Below are positions 7,985 to 16,560 of a stretch of DNA of 35,316 nt, in pieces (the stretch's first letter is position 1; every line of letters begins with the position of its first letter). This stretch comes from Saprospiraceae bacterium (GTDB lineage Bacteria; Bacteroidota; Bacteroidia; Chitinophagales; Saprospiraceae): the NCBI GenBank assembly GCA_016787285.1, contig JAEUUV010000138.1, positions 1-35,316 of the forward strand. Reading direction: 5' to 3'. The notes beneath the pieces were generated by a model. It was not told where the DNA came from. It saw only the letters and a program-made list of their open reading frames with translations, and ran no database searches. Position numbers and translations under genes: made by a program.

Positions 7985-8851
7985 CTATTTTTTTAATTTT
8001 TCAATTTCGGCGGCAAAGTACGCGCTTTTATCCGGAAACGCCAAACACAGGCGTTCGTACATGTCAACCGCCTTTTCGCGGTATCCTTGTTGCACATAAA
8101 TCTTTGCAAGCGTTTCCGATACGATGGTCTTGCTTTCCGTAACGCTTCGTTCGGCCAGGGTTTGCGGAGTACCGGTATCTTTTTCCACACTGCCGGCCAC
8201 TGCTTCCGCTTCTTCTAAAACTGCCGGCGCTTCCGGTTCCTTTTCCCCGGCCACCTCCATCCTAAGTTCTGTGACGGAGGGGATTGACTCAAGTGCAGGC
8301 GGCTGAAACTGGCTTATCCAGGTACTGAAACTCGCCTGTGGGGGCATTGCAGGAGGGTTTTCATCCAGTGGTAAAGGCGCCTTCGGGGGCGCTTCTTTTC
8401 GCACCGACGGAATTTCAGGTTCAGCCGGAGTACTACCGGCAGTGTATATGCGCTGACTGGCTGCCGCGGTTTCCGCAATGGCTTCTGCTTTCAGCGACTC
8501 CGCAACTTCATCCGTTTTTGCCAGTGGTTTTTTGGCCTCCAGTTCGCGTTGCACGGTTTCGATCGGGCGCAACTCAAGCACCACCTCTTCGTGCTCTGCT
8601 TTTACCGGGGCCAGTACCCTGGGGGCGAGCAACACGTACAGGCGCGTTCGATCCAGACTGTAAGCCGATGCCGATGCGAGGTTGCGTTCAAAATCCGGGT
8701 GCTTTTCGTCCAGCCCGGACTTAATCGCCAACAGATACCGCAGGTTATGTGCATAAGGATAGGTCAGCGCAATGGTTTTTAACTCCTCGTAGGAGATGGT
8801 TGCCAGCAAATCCGGGTTGCTCAGGTATTTCAGAAATCGATCTTGCGTCAT
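7985..8851 (-). CDS. Conserved TPR-like hypothetical protein between lptE and secG
   Basis: A 288-residue soluble protein with no signal peptide. The N-terminal 95 residues ([24 protein letters not shown]...) are helical and conserved-looking. The middle (about 110-225) is a low-complexity Glu/Ala/Pro-rich linker. The last 50 residues contain one tetratricopeptide-like repeat, [30 protein letters not shown]. Such proteins occupy this position between lptE and secG in many Bacteroidota and have no known function; the arrangement suggests a link with envelope biogenesis, but this is only inference. It starts 24 bases after the lptE stop and is surely in the same operon. Confidence 0.8.
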   Translation of the reverse strand: MTQDRFLKYLSNPDLLATISYEELKTIALTYPYAHNLRYLLAIKSGLDEKHPDFERNLASASAYSLDRTRLYVLLAPRVLAPVKAEHEEVVLELRPIETVQRELEAKKPLAKTDEVAESLKAEAIAETAAASQRIYTAGSTPAEPEIPSVRKEAPPKAPLPLDENPPAMPPQASFSTWISQFQPPALESIPSVTELRMEVAGEKEPEAPAVLEEAEAVAGSVEKDTGTPQTLAERSVTESKTIVSETLAKIYVQQGYREKAVDMYERLCLAFPDKSAYFAAEIEKLKK

Positions 8852-8875
8852 GTTCCTCCAAGGTTGTGGTGTAAT

Positions 8876-9415
8876 TCACCAATTGTTGAAAGCCGCATTA
8901 AAAATATCCTCCAGCAGTTGATCCCCGATCTGCCGGATGAGTTCATTTTGTACGGAAAGCAGGTCGCGGTCGGTGCCGAACTCGGCAAAGTGGCTGAATG
9001 TCCGCTCTGCCGGCCATCCGCCTTCCACACGTTCAAGATTGACGGTATAGTTAATCTGCATCCGAATCTCCAGGCGGTTCAGCGACACCGTTTCGCCCGG
9101 CTTGGGGGCTACCGGCACCACGCGAAAGTCGGTAATTCTGCCTGTAAATTGCGCATCCGGTGAGTCGCTGTTCAATTTTAGCGGTGTTTCCGTACGCACT
9201 TTGTCTTTCAGGCGCTCCGTGAAATCAACCGCCAGAGTTGGCGGTGCATTCACAGCCGTGACCTCAAAGTTTCGTACAAAAAAAGTCTTGATATTCGGAT
9301 CAATCGAAATTCCCTTGAGCGAATAACATCCGGAAGCGAACATGCTCGCAACGAACAGCAGAGCCGGAAGAACTCGACTCGAAAGTGTGGAAGAACGACT
9401 CATCGGAATTGGCAT
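8876..9415 (-). CDS. lptE: LptE family LPS-assembly lipoprotein
   Basis: A 179-residue lipoprotein. The signal sequence ends in a lipobox, MFASGC, with the acylated cysteine at residue 30, followed by YSLKGISIDPNIKTFFVRNFE, the typical start of Bacteroidota LptE proteins (G-x-S-I-P/D...KT-x-x-V..F). LptE plugs the LptD barrel in the outer membrane and guides lipopolysaccharide insertion. Two starts are possible, 9415 (MPIPMSRS) and 9403 (MSRSST); both give a proper signal peptide. The guaA stop lies 42 bases upstream. The family is clear from the lipobox, the start motif and the lptE-TPR-secG context. Confidence 0.87.
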   Translation of the reverse strand: MPIPMSRSSTLSSRVLPALLFVASMFASGCYSLKGISIDPNIKTFFVRNFEVTAVNAPPTLAVDFTERLKDKVRTETPLKLNSDSPDAQFTGRITDFRVVPVAPKPGETVSLNRLEIRMQINYTVNLERVEGGWPAERTFSHFAEFGTDRDLLSVQNELIRQIGDQLLEDIFNAAFNNW

Positions 9416-9457
9416 AAGTAAGTTTTCAAAAAATAGCGGCCTGACCACCGGATTGAA

Positions 9458-10996
9458 TTACTCCCACTCTATCGTGGCCGGGGGTTTGGTACTGATGTCA
9501 AAAACTACCCGGTTGATGCCCTTCACGCTGTTGATGATTTCGCTGGATACCTCAGCCAGAAAATCGTAAGGCAGCCGGCTCCATTCGGCCGTCATGCCGT
9601 CGGTACTGTTCACCGCCCGCAGGGCAATGGTTTGTTCGTACGTGCGCTCATCGCCCATCACCCCTACCGACTGGATCGGCAGCAGGATGGTGCCCGCCTG
9701 CCACACCTGGTCGTACAAACCGTGCTCACGCAGTTTGTTGATGTAAATTGCATCCGCCTCTTGTAACAACCGCACTTTTTCCGGTGTAATATCGCCGAGA
9801 ATACGAATGCCAAGTCCCGGCCCCGGGAACGGATGCCGGTTCAGAATGTTGGTGGTGATACCTAATTCACGCCCCACACGCCGCACCTCGTCTTTGAAAA
9901 GCATACGAAGCGGCTCCACTATTTTCAGATGCAGTTTTTCCGGCAAACCACCCACATTATGGTGGCTTTTGATCGTCACCGAAGGCCCATGTACGCTGAC
10001 CGACTCGATGACGTCGGGGTAAATAGTGCCCTGACCAAGCCAGTGGCATTCGGAATGCGCCCGGGATTCTTCTTCAAAAACCTCAATAAACAGGCGCCCG
10101 ATAATCTTGCGTTTTTCCTCCGGGTTAGTCACCCCTTGCAATCCGTCGTAAAAGCGTTTTTTTGCATCCACGCCTTCCACATTCAGGCCCATGTGCCGGT
10201 ATGAATCCAGCACCGACTCAAATTCATCTTTGCGCAACAAGCCATTGTCCACAAAAAAACAGAACAGGCGGTCGCCGATAGCCCGGTGCAGCAGCGTGGC
10301 GGCAACCGTGGAATCCACTCCGCCGGAAAGTGCCATGATAACTTTTTCAGTACCGATCTGTTCGCGCAGGGCTGCGACGGTGTCTTCCACAAAATGGGCC
10401 GGCGTCCAGTCCCCCGTGCAGCCGCAAATGCCAAGGACAAAATTTTTCAAAAACTGAAAACCTTCGAGGCTGTGGTACACTTCCGGGTGAAACTGGATGC
10501 CGTAGAGCGGCGCCTGAAATCGCGCGGGTTTGGAACGGAATGCCGCCACGGGAATATTTTCGGTACCGGCCAGCACTTCAAAGCCCTCGGGCAACTGCAA
10601 AATGGTGTCTCCATGGCTCATCCAGACCTGTGAGTGCATGGATGTCTGGTCAAAAAACGGATCCGAGGTGTCGTGTTGGGCAAGTGTTGCTTTGCCGTAC
10701 TCGCGTTTTTCCGAACGCGCCACCGTGCCGCCATAGTAGTCGGCGGTGAGTTGCGCCCCGTAGCATATGCCCAAAACGGGAAGTTTGCCGGCTACCAGAT
10801 TCAGATCAAACCGGAGGGCATCGGGTTGTTTTACCGAAAACGGGCTGCCCGAGAGGATGATGCCCTTGGTGTCGGCAGTGCATTCGGGCATTTTGTTGTA
10901 CGGCACGATTTCGCAGTACACGTGCATCTCCCGCACGCGGCGGGCAATCAGTTGGGTGTATTGCGAACCAAAGTCTAGAATGAGAATTTTTTCCAT
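9458..10996 (-). CDS. guaA: GMP synthase (glutamine-hydrolysing)
   Basis: A 512-residue enzyme converting XMP, glutamine and ATP to GMP in purine synthesis. The class I amidotransferase domain (residues 1-195) has the nucleophile in GICYGAQ (C78) and the HPEV histidine-glutamate pair. The ATP-pyrophosphatase domain starts with the P-loop ALSGGVDST (about 225). The C-terminal dimerisation domain ends with the GuaA signature PPATIEWE. The start at 10996 ([12 protein letters not shown]) is the family start; an upstream ATG at 11017 would overlap the promoter box. It is the first gene of a run with lptE, the TPR gene and secG, linking purine and envelope genes in one transcript if no internal promoter exists. 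Confidence 0.97.
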   Translation of the reverse strand: MEKILILDFGSQYTQLIARRVREMHVYCEIVPYNKMPECTADTKGIILSGSPFSVKQPDALRFDLNLVAGKLPVLGICYGAQLTADYYGGTVARSEKREYGKATLAQHDTSDPFFDQTSMHSQVWMSHGDTILQLPEGFEVLAGTENIPVAAFRSKPARFQAPLYGIQFHPEVYHSLEGFQFLKNFVLGICGCTGDWTPAHFVEDTVAALREQIGTEKVIMALSGGVDSTVAATLLHRAIGDRLFCFFVDNGLLRKDEFESVLDSYRHMGLNVEGVDAKKRFYDGLQGVTNPEEKRKIIGRLFIEVFEEESRAHSECHWLGQGTIYPDVIESVSVHGPSVTIKSHHNVGGLPEKLHLKIVEPLRMLFKDEVRRVGRELGITTNILNRHPFPGPGLGIRILGDITPEKVRLLQEADAIYINKLREHGLYDQVWQAGTILLPIQSVGVMGDERTYEQTIALRAVNSTDGMTAEWSRLPYDFLAEVSSEIINSVKGINRVVFDISTKPPATIEWE

Positions 10997-11014
10997 GTGT
11001 TGTTCTGAAGGCCA

Positions 11015-11022
11015 CAAAGGTA
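11015..11022 (-). promoter_or_regulatory. -7 box (TACCTTTG) of the guaA operon
   Basis: The minus strand reads TACCTTTGTGGC, 18 bases before the guaA start codon, giving a very short leader. The same 12 bases occur at the rhodanese promoter (32513-32520). No -33 TTTG is seen. Confidence 0.6.
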
Positions 11023-11055
11023 GCGAATAAGTTGTCCGGGAAAATATCAGCGGCG

Positions 11056-11088
11056 TTTGGTTTTTTGAAACACCTTGATTTACCTTTG
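11056..11088 (+). promoter_or_regulatory. Promoter of rpsP
   Basis: TTTG (11056-11059), a 21-base spacer and TACCTTTG (11081-11088), followed by GCGCCCC, make this the best match in the window to the Bacteroidota consensus promoter. The leader to the ATG at 11168 is about 70 bases and contains the stretch CCGGTGCTATTTCC...GGAGCCGGG, which may fold. Confidence 0.7.
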
Positions 11089-11167
11089 CGCCCCTGAAAA
11101 GCCCGGTGCTATTTCCAATAAGGAGCCGGGCGAGATTTTATCTCTTAACTAAATTTTCATTTCAACC

Positions 11168-11782
11168 ATGGCAGTCAAACTGCGCCTTCAGCGTCGGGGC
11201 CGCGCCAAAGCGCCCTTTTACCACATCGTTGTTGCCGACGCCCGTTCGCCCCGCGACGGTCGTTTTATCGAAAAAATCGGCACGTACAACCCGCTTACCG
11301 TTCCCGCATCCATCGAACTTGACCGCCAACTGGCCTTCGACTGGCTCCAGAAAGGCGCTCAGCCAACCGATACCGTTCGCGCTATTTTGCGCTTCAAAGG
11401 TGTTTTGTACCAAAAACACCTCGCCGAAGGCGTGAAAAAAGGCGCTCTTACCGCCGAACAGGCCGAAGCCAAACTCAATGCCTGGATCGAGAAAAAAGAA
11501 GCCCGCATCACTGCACGCCGCGAAGAGTCGGCTGAAAAACACCGTCAGTACGTCGCTGCTGTGGACGGCAAACCCAAAGCCAAAGCTAAACCGGTGGTAG
11601 TAGAAGAGGCTGCCCCGGTAGTGGAAGAAACCGCTCCCGCGGTTGAAGAAATCGCTGTTGTGGAAGATGCCGCACCCGCCGTAGTTGCCGAGGCCACAGA
11701 GGCCGCACCGGCTGAAGATGCAGCACCGGCAGTAGAAGCCGAAAGCACTGAAACAACTTCGGAAGAAAATACAGAAGCATAA
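11168..11782 (+). CDS. rpsP: 30S ribosomal protein S16 with long acidic C-terminal tail
   Basis: The first 85 residues are a complete S16: [44 protein letters not shown] is nearly consensus. S16 is a core protein of the small ribosomal subunit. The protein is 204 residues long instead of about 80-90. The extra part consists of a basic Lys/Ala helix (about 95-140) and an Ala/Val/Glu/Pro-rich tail of about 65 residues ([16 protein letters not shown] and similar), expected to be disordered and very acidic. Tails of this kind are seen in other Bacteroidota S16 proteins; their function is unknown. The gene is flanked by its own promoter and a strong terminator, so it is a single-gene unit here. 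Confidence 0.95.
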   Translation: MAVKLRLQRRGRAKAPFYHIVVADARSPRDGRFIEKIGTYNPLTVPASIELDRQLAFDWLQKGAQPTDTVRAILRFKGVLYQKHLAEGVKKGALTAEQAEAKLNAWIEKKEARITARREESAEKHRQYVAAVDGKPKAKAKPVVVEEAAPVVEETAPAVEEIAVVEDAAPAVVAEATEAAPAEDAAPAVEAESTETTSEENTEA

Positions 11783-11833
11783 ACTGAACTTTGGCAGGAG
11801 TTGCTACTTTTGCCACATATTTTACGGGTAAAT

Positions 11834-11876
11834 AAAGACCTGGCAAAGCCTTTTGTTGCTTTGCCAGGTCTTTTTT
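11834..11876 (+). terminator. Rho-independent terminator of rpsP
   Basis: A perfect 15-base-pair stem, AAAGACCTGGCAAAG (11834-11848) with its complement at 11859-11873, has a 10-base loop and is followed by a run of T. This is the strongest terminator in the window. Confidence 0.9.
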
Positions 11877-11889
11877 CAAAAAAGCCCCC

Positions 11890-11926
11890 AATCACTCATC
11901 ACGCAATCACTCAAACACTCCTTGCT
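11890..11926 (+). repeat. 8-base-period leader in front of the 464-residue protein
   Basis: AATCACTC (11890-11897), ATCACGC (11898-11904), AATCACTC (11905-11912) and AAACACTC (11913-11920) are followed by CTTGCT and the ATG at 11927. It has almost no G. The same unit AATCACTC lies in front of sucC, and a related unit in front of the thioesterase. Confidence 0.8.
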
Positions 11927-13321
11927 ATGCAACCCTTGGATGAAAAATACTACGACCGCCTGAACGAAATCGCACACGCCATACAGGAATCCCCCGCGCT
12001 CGCTCAATACCTCGAAGAAGAGGAAGATGAGTCATACAACGAACTCCGCCAGGAGTTTGAACCGATGTTGTCCCAAATCCACCACGAAGTTGCCGCCAAT
12101 GCTCCCCTGCAATTGGTTACATTCGAAAAGACCCTACTCGAACCGGCTTTTGAAGGACTGTACTTACCCAGGATTCTCGGATATGCCGTTTTGCGCAGCG
12201 AGATCAACGACCAATACCGGTATGTACGCCCCAATGACCATTTCAAGGATATTCTCTTAGCCATCTGCCAAAGCGTACATTTTGAGCAATTGAAGAAACG
12301 AATCGGTCAAAGCATTCAGGTGGGTTTTGCCTTGAGCAGCGACATCTGGATCACCAATCTGATGAGCCAGATTGAAAACAAACGCATTCGTTATTTCCTC
12401 CAACAGCAAAAAAACGACCGTTTCCGCGATCAAAAGGACCGGCAGGAATTGTACACCCGATACTCCAAACAGTTCCGCAACGAGCTGTATTACTCCGCCG
12501 ATTTTCCCAAAACACGCGGCGAAATGAAGGCGAATTTCTCCGCTCTTCGCCAGTTTCTCCTGAAGCGCTTCGAAGTCGGCGGCGACAATGCCAGCCTGAA
12601 GGAACAAATCCGCGATTTCCTCGCCAACAAAGACTTTCAGAATTCCGAGGAGTACGTGGAAATGCTCGCGATTCTCGGCAATTTTATGCCCCTCACCGAG
12701 GCGGAACAAACCGAGTACAGCGCACATTTTGCCCGCGAACGCAAGTCATTTCCCAACTTCGACACGAAGTACCTGACATTCCTTGCCGAACTATACCAGA
12801 CCATTGCGAACATGAGCGCCGAGCACGACGAGCGTATGGTCAAAATGCTCGACCTCAAAGTTTCGGACAAAATTTCGGACTTGTACCGGATTGCAACCAA
12901 GGTGCACAGCCTTGGCTACGTACACCCTGATGTAATTGATGCCGTGCAGGAATTTTATAACAGCCACGAAGGCTTGTCCATCGAAAGTAAATGCCTGCGT
13001 CTGATCATCCTCAACTACTTCGGTCGCCTGATGAACGGACTCACGGAGCGTGAGTATGCCGATTACTTCGAACTGAACAAGATTTTTAACGTGTACATGC
13101 ACATTTTCGGCAACTCGGAGTTCAATCAGGCTGTCGAGAAAATCTCCATGCAGTACGTCCAAAAACTGCTTAAACTGTACACCGACAAACGCGGAAAAGA
13201 CTACCAGGATATCAAAAAATTTGTGTCCACCCAATTCCTCGACATGGGCTTCCTCGACGACAAGGAAATTGTGGGGATGTTCAAAACCCGCCGCAAACGG
13301 CGCAAATCGGACGAAGCCTGA
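11927..13321 (+). CDS. Uncharacterised protein, 464 residues
   Basis: I do not recognise a characterised family. The protein is soluble, with no signal peptide or membrane segment, rich in charged residues and apparently all helical. An acidic patch EEEEDES lies near residue 30, and a strongly basic tail (KTRRKRRKSDEA) forms the C-terminus, which could bind nucleic acid or ribosomes. Aromatic and charged helices such as KRIRYFLQQQKNDRFRDQKDRQELY suggest coiled segments. The ATG at 11927 follows the repeat leader; the frame from 11801 would run through the rpsP terminator and is rejected. It stands between a terminator and lepB, so it is probably its own unit. No catalytic motif was seen. Confidence 0.75.
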   Translation: MQPLDEKYYDRLNEIAHAIQESPALAQYLEEEEDESYNELRQEFEPMLSQIHHEVAANAPLQLVTFEKTLLEPAFEGLYLPRILGYAVLRSEINDQYRYVRPNDHFKDILLAICQSVHFEQLKKRIGQSIQVGFALSSDIWITNLMSQIENKRIRYFLQQQKNDRFRDQKDRQELYTRYSKQFRNELYYSADFPKTRGEMKANFSALRQFLLKRFEVGGDNASLKEQIRDFLANKDFQNSEEYVEMLAILGNFMPLTEAEQTEYSAHFARERKSFPNFDTKYLTFLAELYQTIANMSAEHDERMVKMLDLKVSDKISDLYRIATKVHSLGYVHPDVIDAVQEFYNSHEGLSIESKCLRLIILNYFGRLMNGLTEREYADYFELNKIFNVYMHIFGNSEFNQAVEKISMQYVQKLLKLYTDKRGKDYQDIKKFVSTQFLDMGFLDDKEIVGMFKTRRKRRKSDEA

Positions 13322-13408
13322 ACCAGACAGGACATCCGGCAATCGGGAGTTAATCGGGCAAAAACACCAGCCCGTCTATGGGAAGTCGGGCACCTCTGTG
13401 CCGTCCGG

Positions 13409-13416
13409 TACATTCG
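13409..13416 (+). promoter_or_regulatory. Weak -7 box candidate for lepB
   Basis: TACATTCG followed by CCCC resembles TAnnTTTG with one change and has the C-rich downstream stretch seen at rpsP and sucC. It lies 51 bases before the lepB start. Confidence 0.3.
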
Positions 13417-13467
13417 CCCCGGTTTTTTTGGCTCCAATCCACCACACTCATTTTACAAACAAACACC

Positions 13468-15087
13468 ATGACGGTTCTGATTTTTTTGATTGTGCTGTAC
13501 TTCCTGCTCGGACTGAGCATGATGAAACTGTTCGAAAAAGCCGGTATTCCGGGCTGGAAAGCCCTTGTTCCCGGTTTGGCCGCTGTGGAGTGGTGTAAAA
13601 TGGTGGGACGAAAGCCGGCGTTCGCCGCTTGGCTGCTTTTCCCGGTAGTCAACCTGTTCATTTATGCCGGGCTGTGCATTGATATGGTGCGATCTTTTGG
13701 GAAACACGGTTTCTGGGATGCCGTTTTGTCGGTTGTGTATGCCCCGATCCCGTTCTTTCTCATCGGTCGTAATCCGAAAGACCGGTACAACGGCCCTATC
13801 CTCGATCAGGAACGGGAGTATCACCAGCAGGTACACGAGGCCACGGAACAAAACGACAAGGCTGCACTGCGCAAACTGGAAGCCACCAATCCGTTTAAAA
13901 AATCCCAACTCCGCGAATGGAGCGAGGCGATCATTTTTGCTGTATTTGCCGCCGCTTTCATCCGCATGTTCCTCATTGAGGCTTATGTAATTCCCACGTC
14001 TTCCATGGAAGGAAGTTTGAAAGTCGGCGACTACCTGTTCGTGAGCAAAGCGCACTACGGAATACGTACGCCGATGACGGTGCTGCAATTTCCCTTGATC
14101 CACAACCGATTCAGCAATAATGAGGGCCTGTTGGCCCGCGAATCCTACCTCCGAAACCCGTCTCTGCCCTACTTTCGACTACCTGCCATTGAACAGGTTG
14201 ACCACAATGAACCGGTTGTGTTCAATTTTCCCGCCGGCGACAGCGTCATCATCACCCCCAACCGCACGTACGACGTGTATCAATGGCGCCGCGAAATTGA
14301 TATGCTGCGCCGCCTGAACCGCCCTACCCCACCCATGCCCGAAGTCGTGGCACGGCCAATTGACAAAAAAGACCACTACATCAAACGCTGTATCGGGATG
14401 CCCGGCGACAGCCTGCAAATACGCGACGGTCAGGTGTACCTGAATGGCAAAGCGGCCACCAATCCGACCCACATGCAGTTTGCCTATTATATCAACACCC
14501 CCGCGGGCAACCTGAGCCTGAGCAAACTGGAGGAAATTGGCGTTAGCCTCAACGATGCTATCCCGATCGAAATGCCGACCGGCGAAATCCGGCGCTATTT
14601 CAACCTTGACGTACAACAAGTAGAAAAAGTTAAATCCTGGGGTGCTGATATCACGCTGGAACGGTTCGCTCCGGGCGCACGCCCGGGTTATGTATTCCCC
14701 AATGATGCCGAGCGATACGGGAACTGGTCGGTGGACAATTTCGGCCCGATTTACATCCCGAAACAGGGCACTACCGTGGAGTTGAGCCCGGCAAACCTGC
14801 CGTTCTACGAGCGCATTATTCGCGTGTACGAAGGCAACGACATGGTTATTCGCGACGGCAAGTATTTCATTAATGGCCAGGAAGCCACCACTTACACGTT
14901 CAAACAGGACTATTTCTGGATGATGGGCGACAACCGGCACAACTCCGAAGACTCCCGTATCTGGGGCTACGTGCCGGAAGATCACATCGTAGGCAAACCG
15001 CTTTTCATCTGGTTCTCCACCAAAAACGGGAATATCCGGGAGGGCATTAACTGGAGCCGGATTTTCCGCTCGGCCAACCAGATGTAA
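13468..15087 (+). CDS. lepB: Signal peptidase I with large insertions
   Basis: A 539-residue membrane protease that removes signal peptides from exported proteins. The N-terminal part has hydrophobic segments at about 2-18, 52-70 and 83-100, then another at 152-170 directly before the catalytic domain. The nucleophile is the serine before methionine in IPTSSMEGSLKVGDYLFVSK (S179), and the general base is the lysine of HYIKRCIGMPGD (K306). Box E, MGDNRHNSEDSRIWG, is near 486-500. The serine-lysine distance is about 127 residues against 55 in E. coli LepB, and another long insert (about 325-475) precedes box E. Enlarged LepB proteins are known in this phylum. An ATG at 13378 is rejected because it adds a non-family leader. 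Confidence 0.92.
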   Translation: MTVLIFLIVLYFLLGLSMMKLFEKAGIPGWKALVPGLAAVEWCKMVGRKPAFAAWLLFPVVNLFIYAGLCIDMVRSFGKHGFWDAVLSVVYAPIPFFLIGRNPKDRYNGPILDQEREYHQQVHEATEQNDKAALRKLEATNPFKKSQLREWSEAIIFAVFAAAFIRMFLIEAYVIPTSSMEGSLKVGDYLFVSKAHYGIRTPMTVLQFPLIHNRFSNNEGLLARESYLRNPSLPYFRLPAIEQVDHNEPVVFNFPAGDSVIITPNRTYDVYQWRREIDMLRRLNRPTPPMPEVVARPIDKKDHYIKRCIGMPGDSLQIRDGQVYLNGKAATNPTHMQFAYYINTPAGNLSLSKLEEIGVSLNDAIPIEMPTGEIRRYFNLDVQQVEKVKSWGADITLERFAPGARPGYVFPNDAERYGNWSVDNFGPIYIPKQGTTVELSPANLPFYERIIRVYEGNDMVIRDGKYFINGQEATTYTFKQDYFWMMGDNRHNSEDSRIWGYVPEDHIVGKPLFIWFSTKNGNIREGINWSRIFRSANQM

Positions 15088-15101
15088 TAGACTAAGGTTT
15101 T

Positions 15102-16406
15102 TCAGGCGCCGTTGTCTGCATCGTCTTCGATCAAATCCACAGGCAGGCGCTTGCTCGCTTTGGCCCCCAGTTCCCGAATTTTTTCCGCCCTGCCGACGAG
15201 TGTGTCTCCAGGTCGGGAACCACTTACGAGTTTGAGCATCGCTTCGTCGTACGCAGTGCGGGCGCCGTCGAGGCGGGTGCCAATGGTGCGCAGGTCTTCC
15301 ACAAAGTTCACGAACCTGTCGTAAAGCAGCCCGCTTTGCCGGGCAATCTCAAGCACGGAACGACTTTGTTTTTCCTGTTTCCAGATGTGGGCGACGGTAC
15401 GCATCGTGGCCAGCAGGCTGCCGGTGGTTACCAGCACAATATTGCGTTCGAGCGCATCCGTGAACAACTTGGGGTCGGCCTGGGCGGCCACCGTAAGCGC
15501 ACTTTCCAGCGGGATGAATAGTAGCAGGTAGTCCGGCGTGTTGATCTGGTACAGCATCTGGTAGTTTTTTCCGCTCAGGTCGTTGATGTGGCTTCGGATA
15601 CTGCCGATATGGGCGCGCAAATGTTGTTCGCGCAAGGCGGGATCCTCTTCGTTGAAGTAGCGCTCAAATGCCGTGAGCGAGACTTTGGCATCCACGATCA
15701 GGTGCTTGTTTTCCGGCAGTTGAATGATAAAATCGGGGCGTTTGGCAGCACCTTCCTCATCCCGCAAGGTTGTTTGGGTCAGAAAGTGGGCGCCTTTTTG
15801 AAGACCGGCTTTTTCCAGCAAAACCTCCAGTTGCAGTTCCCCCCAGTCGCCCTGCACTTTGCTTTGGCCCTTGAGCGCTGAAGCGAGGTTGTGAGCATCG
15901 CGGCTTAGTTGCAGGTTGAGGCCGTGTAATTGCTCGATTTCCTTTTTCAGACTCGATTTCTCCCGGGTTTCCTCCAAAAATTTGCGTTCGATGTTCTGCT
16001 CGAACTCCTGAATTTTTTCCCGCAACGGCGCCAACGTTTGTCTCAAGTGCTGGGCATTCTGTTCAGTAAACCGCTGGGATTTTTCCTCCAGCAGCCGGTT
16101 TGCCAGATTTTCAAATTCTGTTTTCAGGCGTTGCCCGATTTGCTCCGCCTCCGCTTTTTGGGTTTTGAGCATTTCCTGCAAATGCAGAATGGATTGGTCC
16201 CGGGCCGCAATCTGGCCGTGACAGTCCCGTATTTCCTGCTCTTTGGCAGCAATTTCAGCGCGGAGAGTCTTGTTTTGCTCCACAATCGTCCGGTGAAGTT
16301 CTGCAGAAACAGTTTCGCCCGCCAAGCTCTGCCCGCGGCGCGTGAAAAGTAGTACCAGTACAACGAGAGCAATTGCCCCAAAAAGCATCAGCAATGTGTT
16401 ATCCAT
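15102..16406 (-). CDS. rmuC: RmuC family DNA recombination protein
   Basis: A 434-residue protein with an N-terminal membrane anchor (residues 4-21), a long coiled coil (about 30-180, rich in Glu, Gln and Lys) and a C-terminal RmuC domain. The domain starts around GDWGELQLEVLLEKAGL and contains RPDFIIQLPENKHLIVDAKVSL, which looks like the D...DAK core of restriction-endonuclease-like nucleases. RmuC in E. coli limits recombination-associated inversion; its biochemical role is poorly defined. The start at 16406 (MDNTLLMLFG) gives the normal anchor; the frame to 16517 is rejected because it crosses the -7 box at 16436-16443. The gene ends 14 bases from the lepB stop. Confidence 0.93.
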   Translation of the reverse strand: MDNTLLMLFGAIALVVLVLLFTRRGQSLAGETVSAELHRTIVEQNKTLRAEIAAKEQEIRDCHGQIAARDQSILHLQEMLKTQKAEAEQIGQRLKTEFENLANRLLEEKSQRFTEQNAQHLRQTLAPLREKIQEFEQNIERKFLEETREKSSLKKEIEQLHGLNLQLSRDAHNLASALKGQSKVQGDWGELQLEVLLEKAGLQKGAHFLTQTTLRDEEGAAKRPDFIIQLPENKHLIVDAKVSLTAFERYFNEEDPALREQHLRAHIGSIRSHINDLSGKNYQMLYQINTPDYLLLFIPLESALTVAAQADPKLFTDALERNIVLVTTGSLLATMRTVAHIWKQEKQSRSVLEIARQSGLLYDRFVNFVEDLRTIGTRLDGARTAYDEAMLKLVSGSRPGDTLVGRAEKIRELGAKASKRLPVDLIEDDADNGA

Positions 16407-16435
16407 CTTCAAAACAGGTTTCGTTACCTGGAAAG

Positions 16436-16443
16436 CAAAGGTA
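16436..16443 (-). promoter_or_regulatory. -7 box (TACCTTTG) of rmuC
   Basis: The minus strand reads TACCTTTG, 29 bases before the rmuC start codon. No -33 TTTG at normal spacing was found. Confidence 0.55.
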
Positions 16444-16502
16444 GACGAATAGCAGACAAATTGTTTTGGATTCTTTTTTGAATTCCGATTGACAAACAAA
16501 AA

Positions 16503-16538
16503 GCCCCGGCATGACAACTTTGCTCGTCGTGCCGGGGC
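16503..16538 (-). terminator. Terminator of the first giant repeat-protein gene
   Basis: GCCCCGGCA (16503-16511) pairs with TGCCGGGGC (16530-16538), and the stem extends inward by a G-U pair and three more pairs. On the minus strand the stem is followed by TTTTTTGTTTG. It lies 22 bases after the stop codon of the giant gene. Confidence 0.85.
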
Positions 16539-16560
16539 AAAAAGTTAAGTGTAAAACAGG

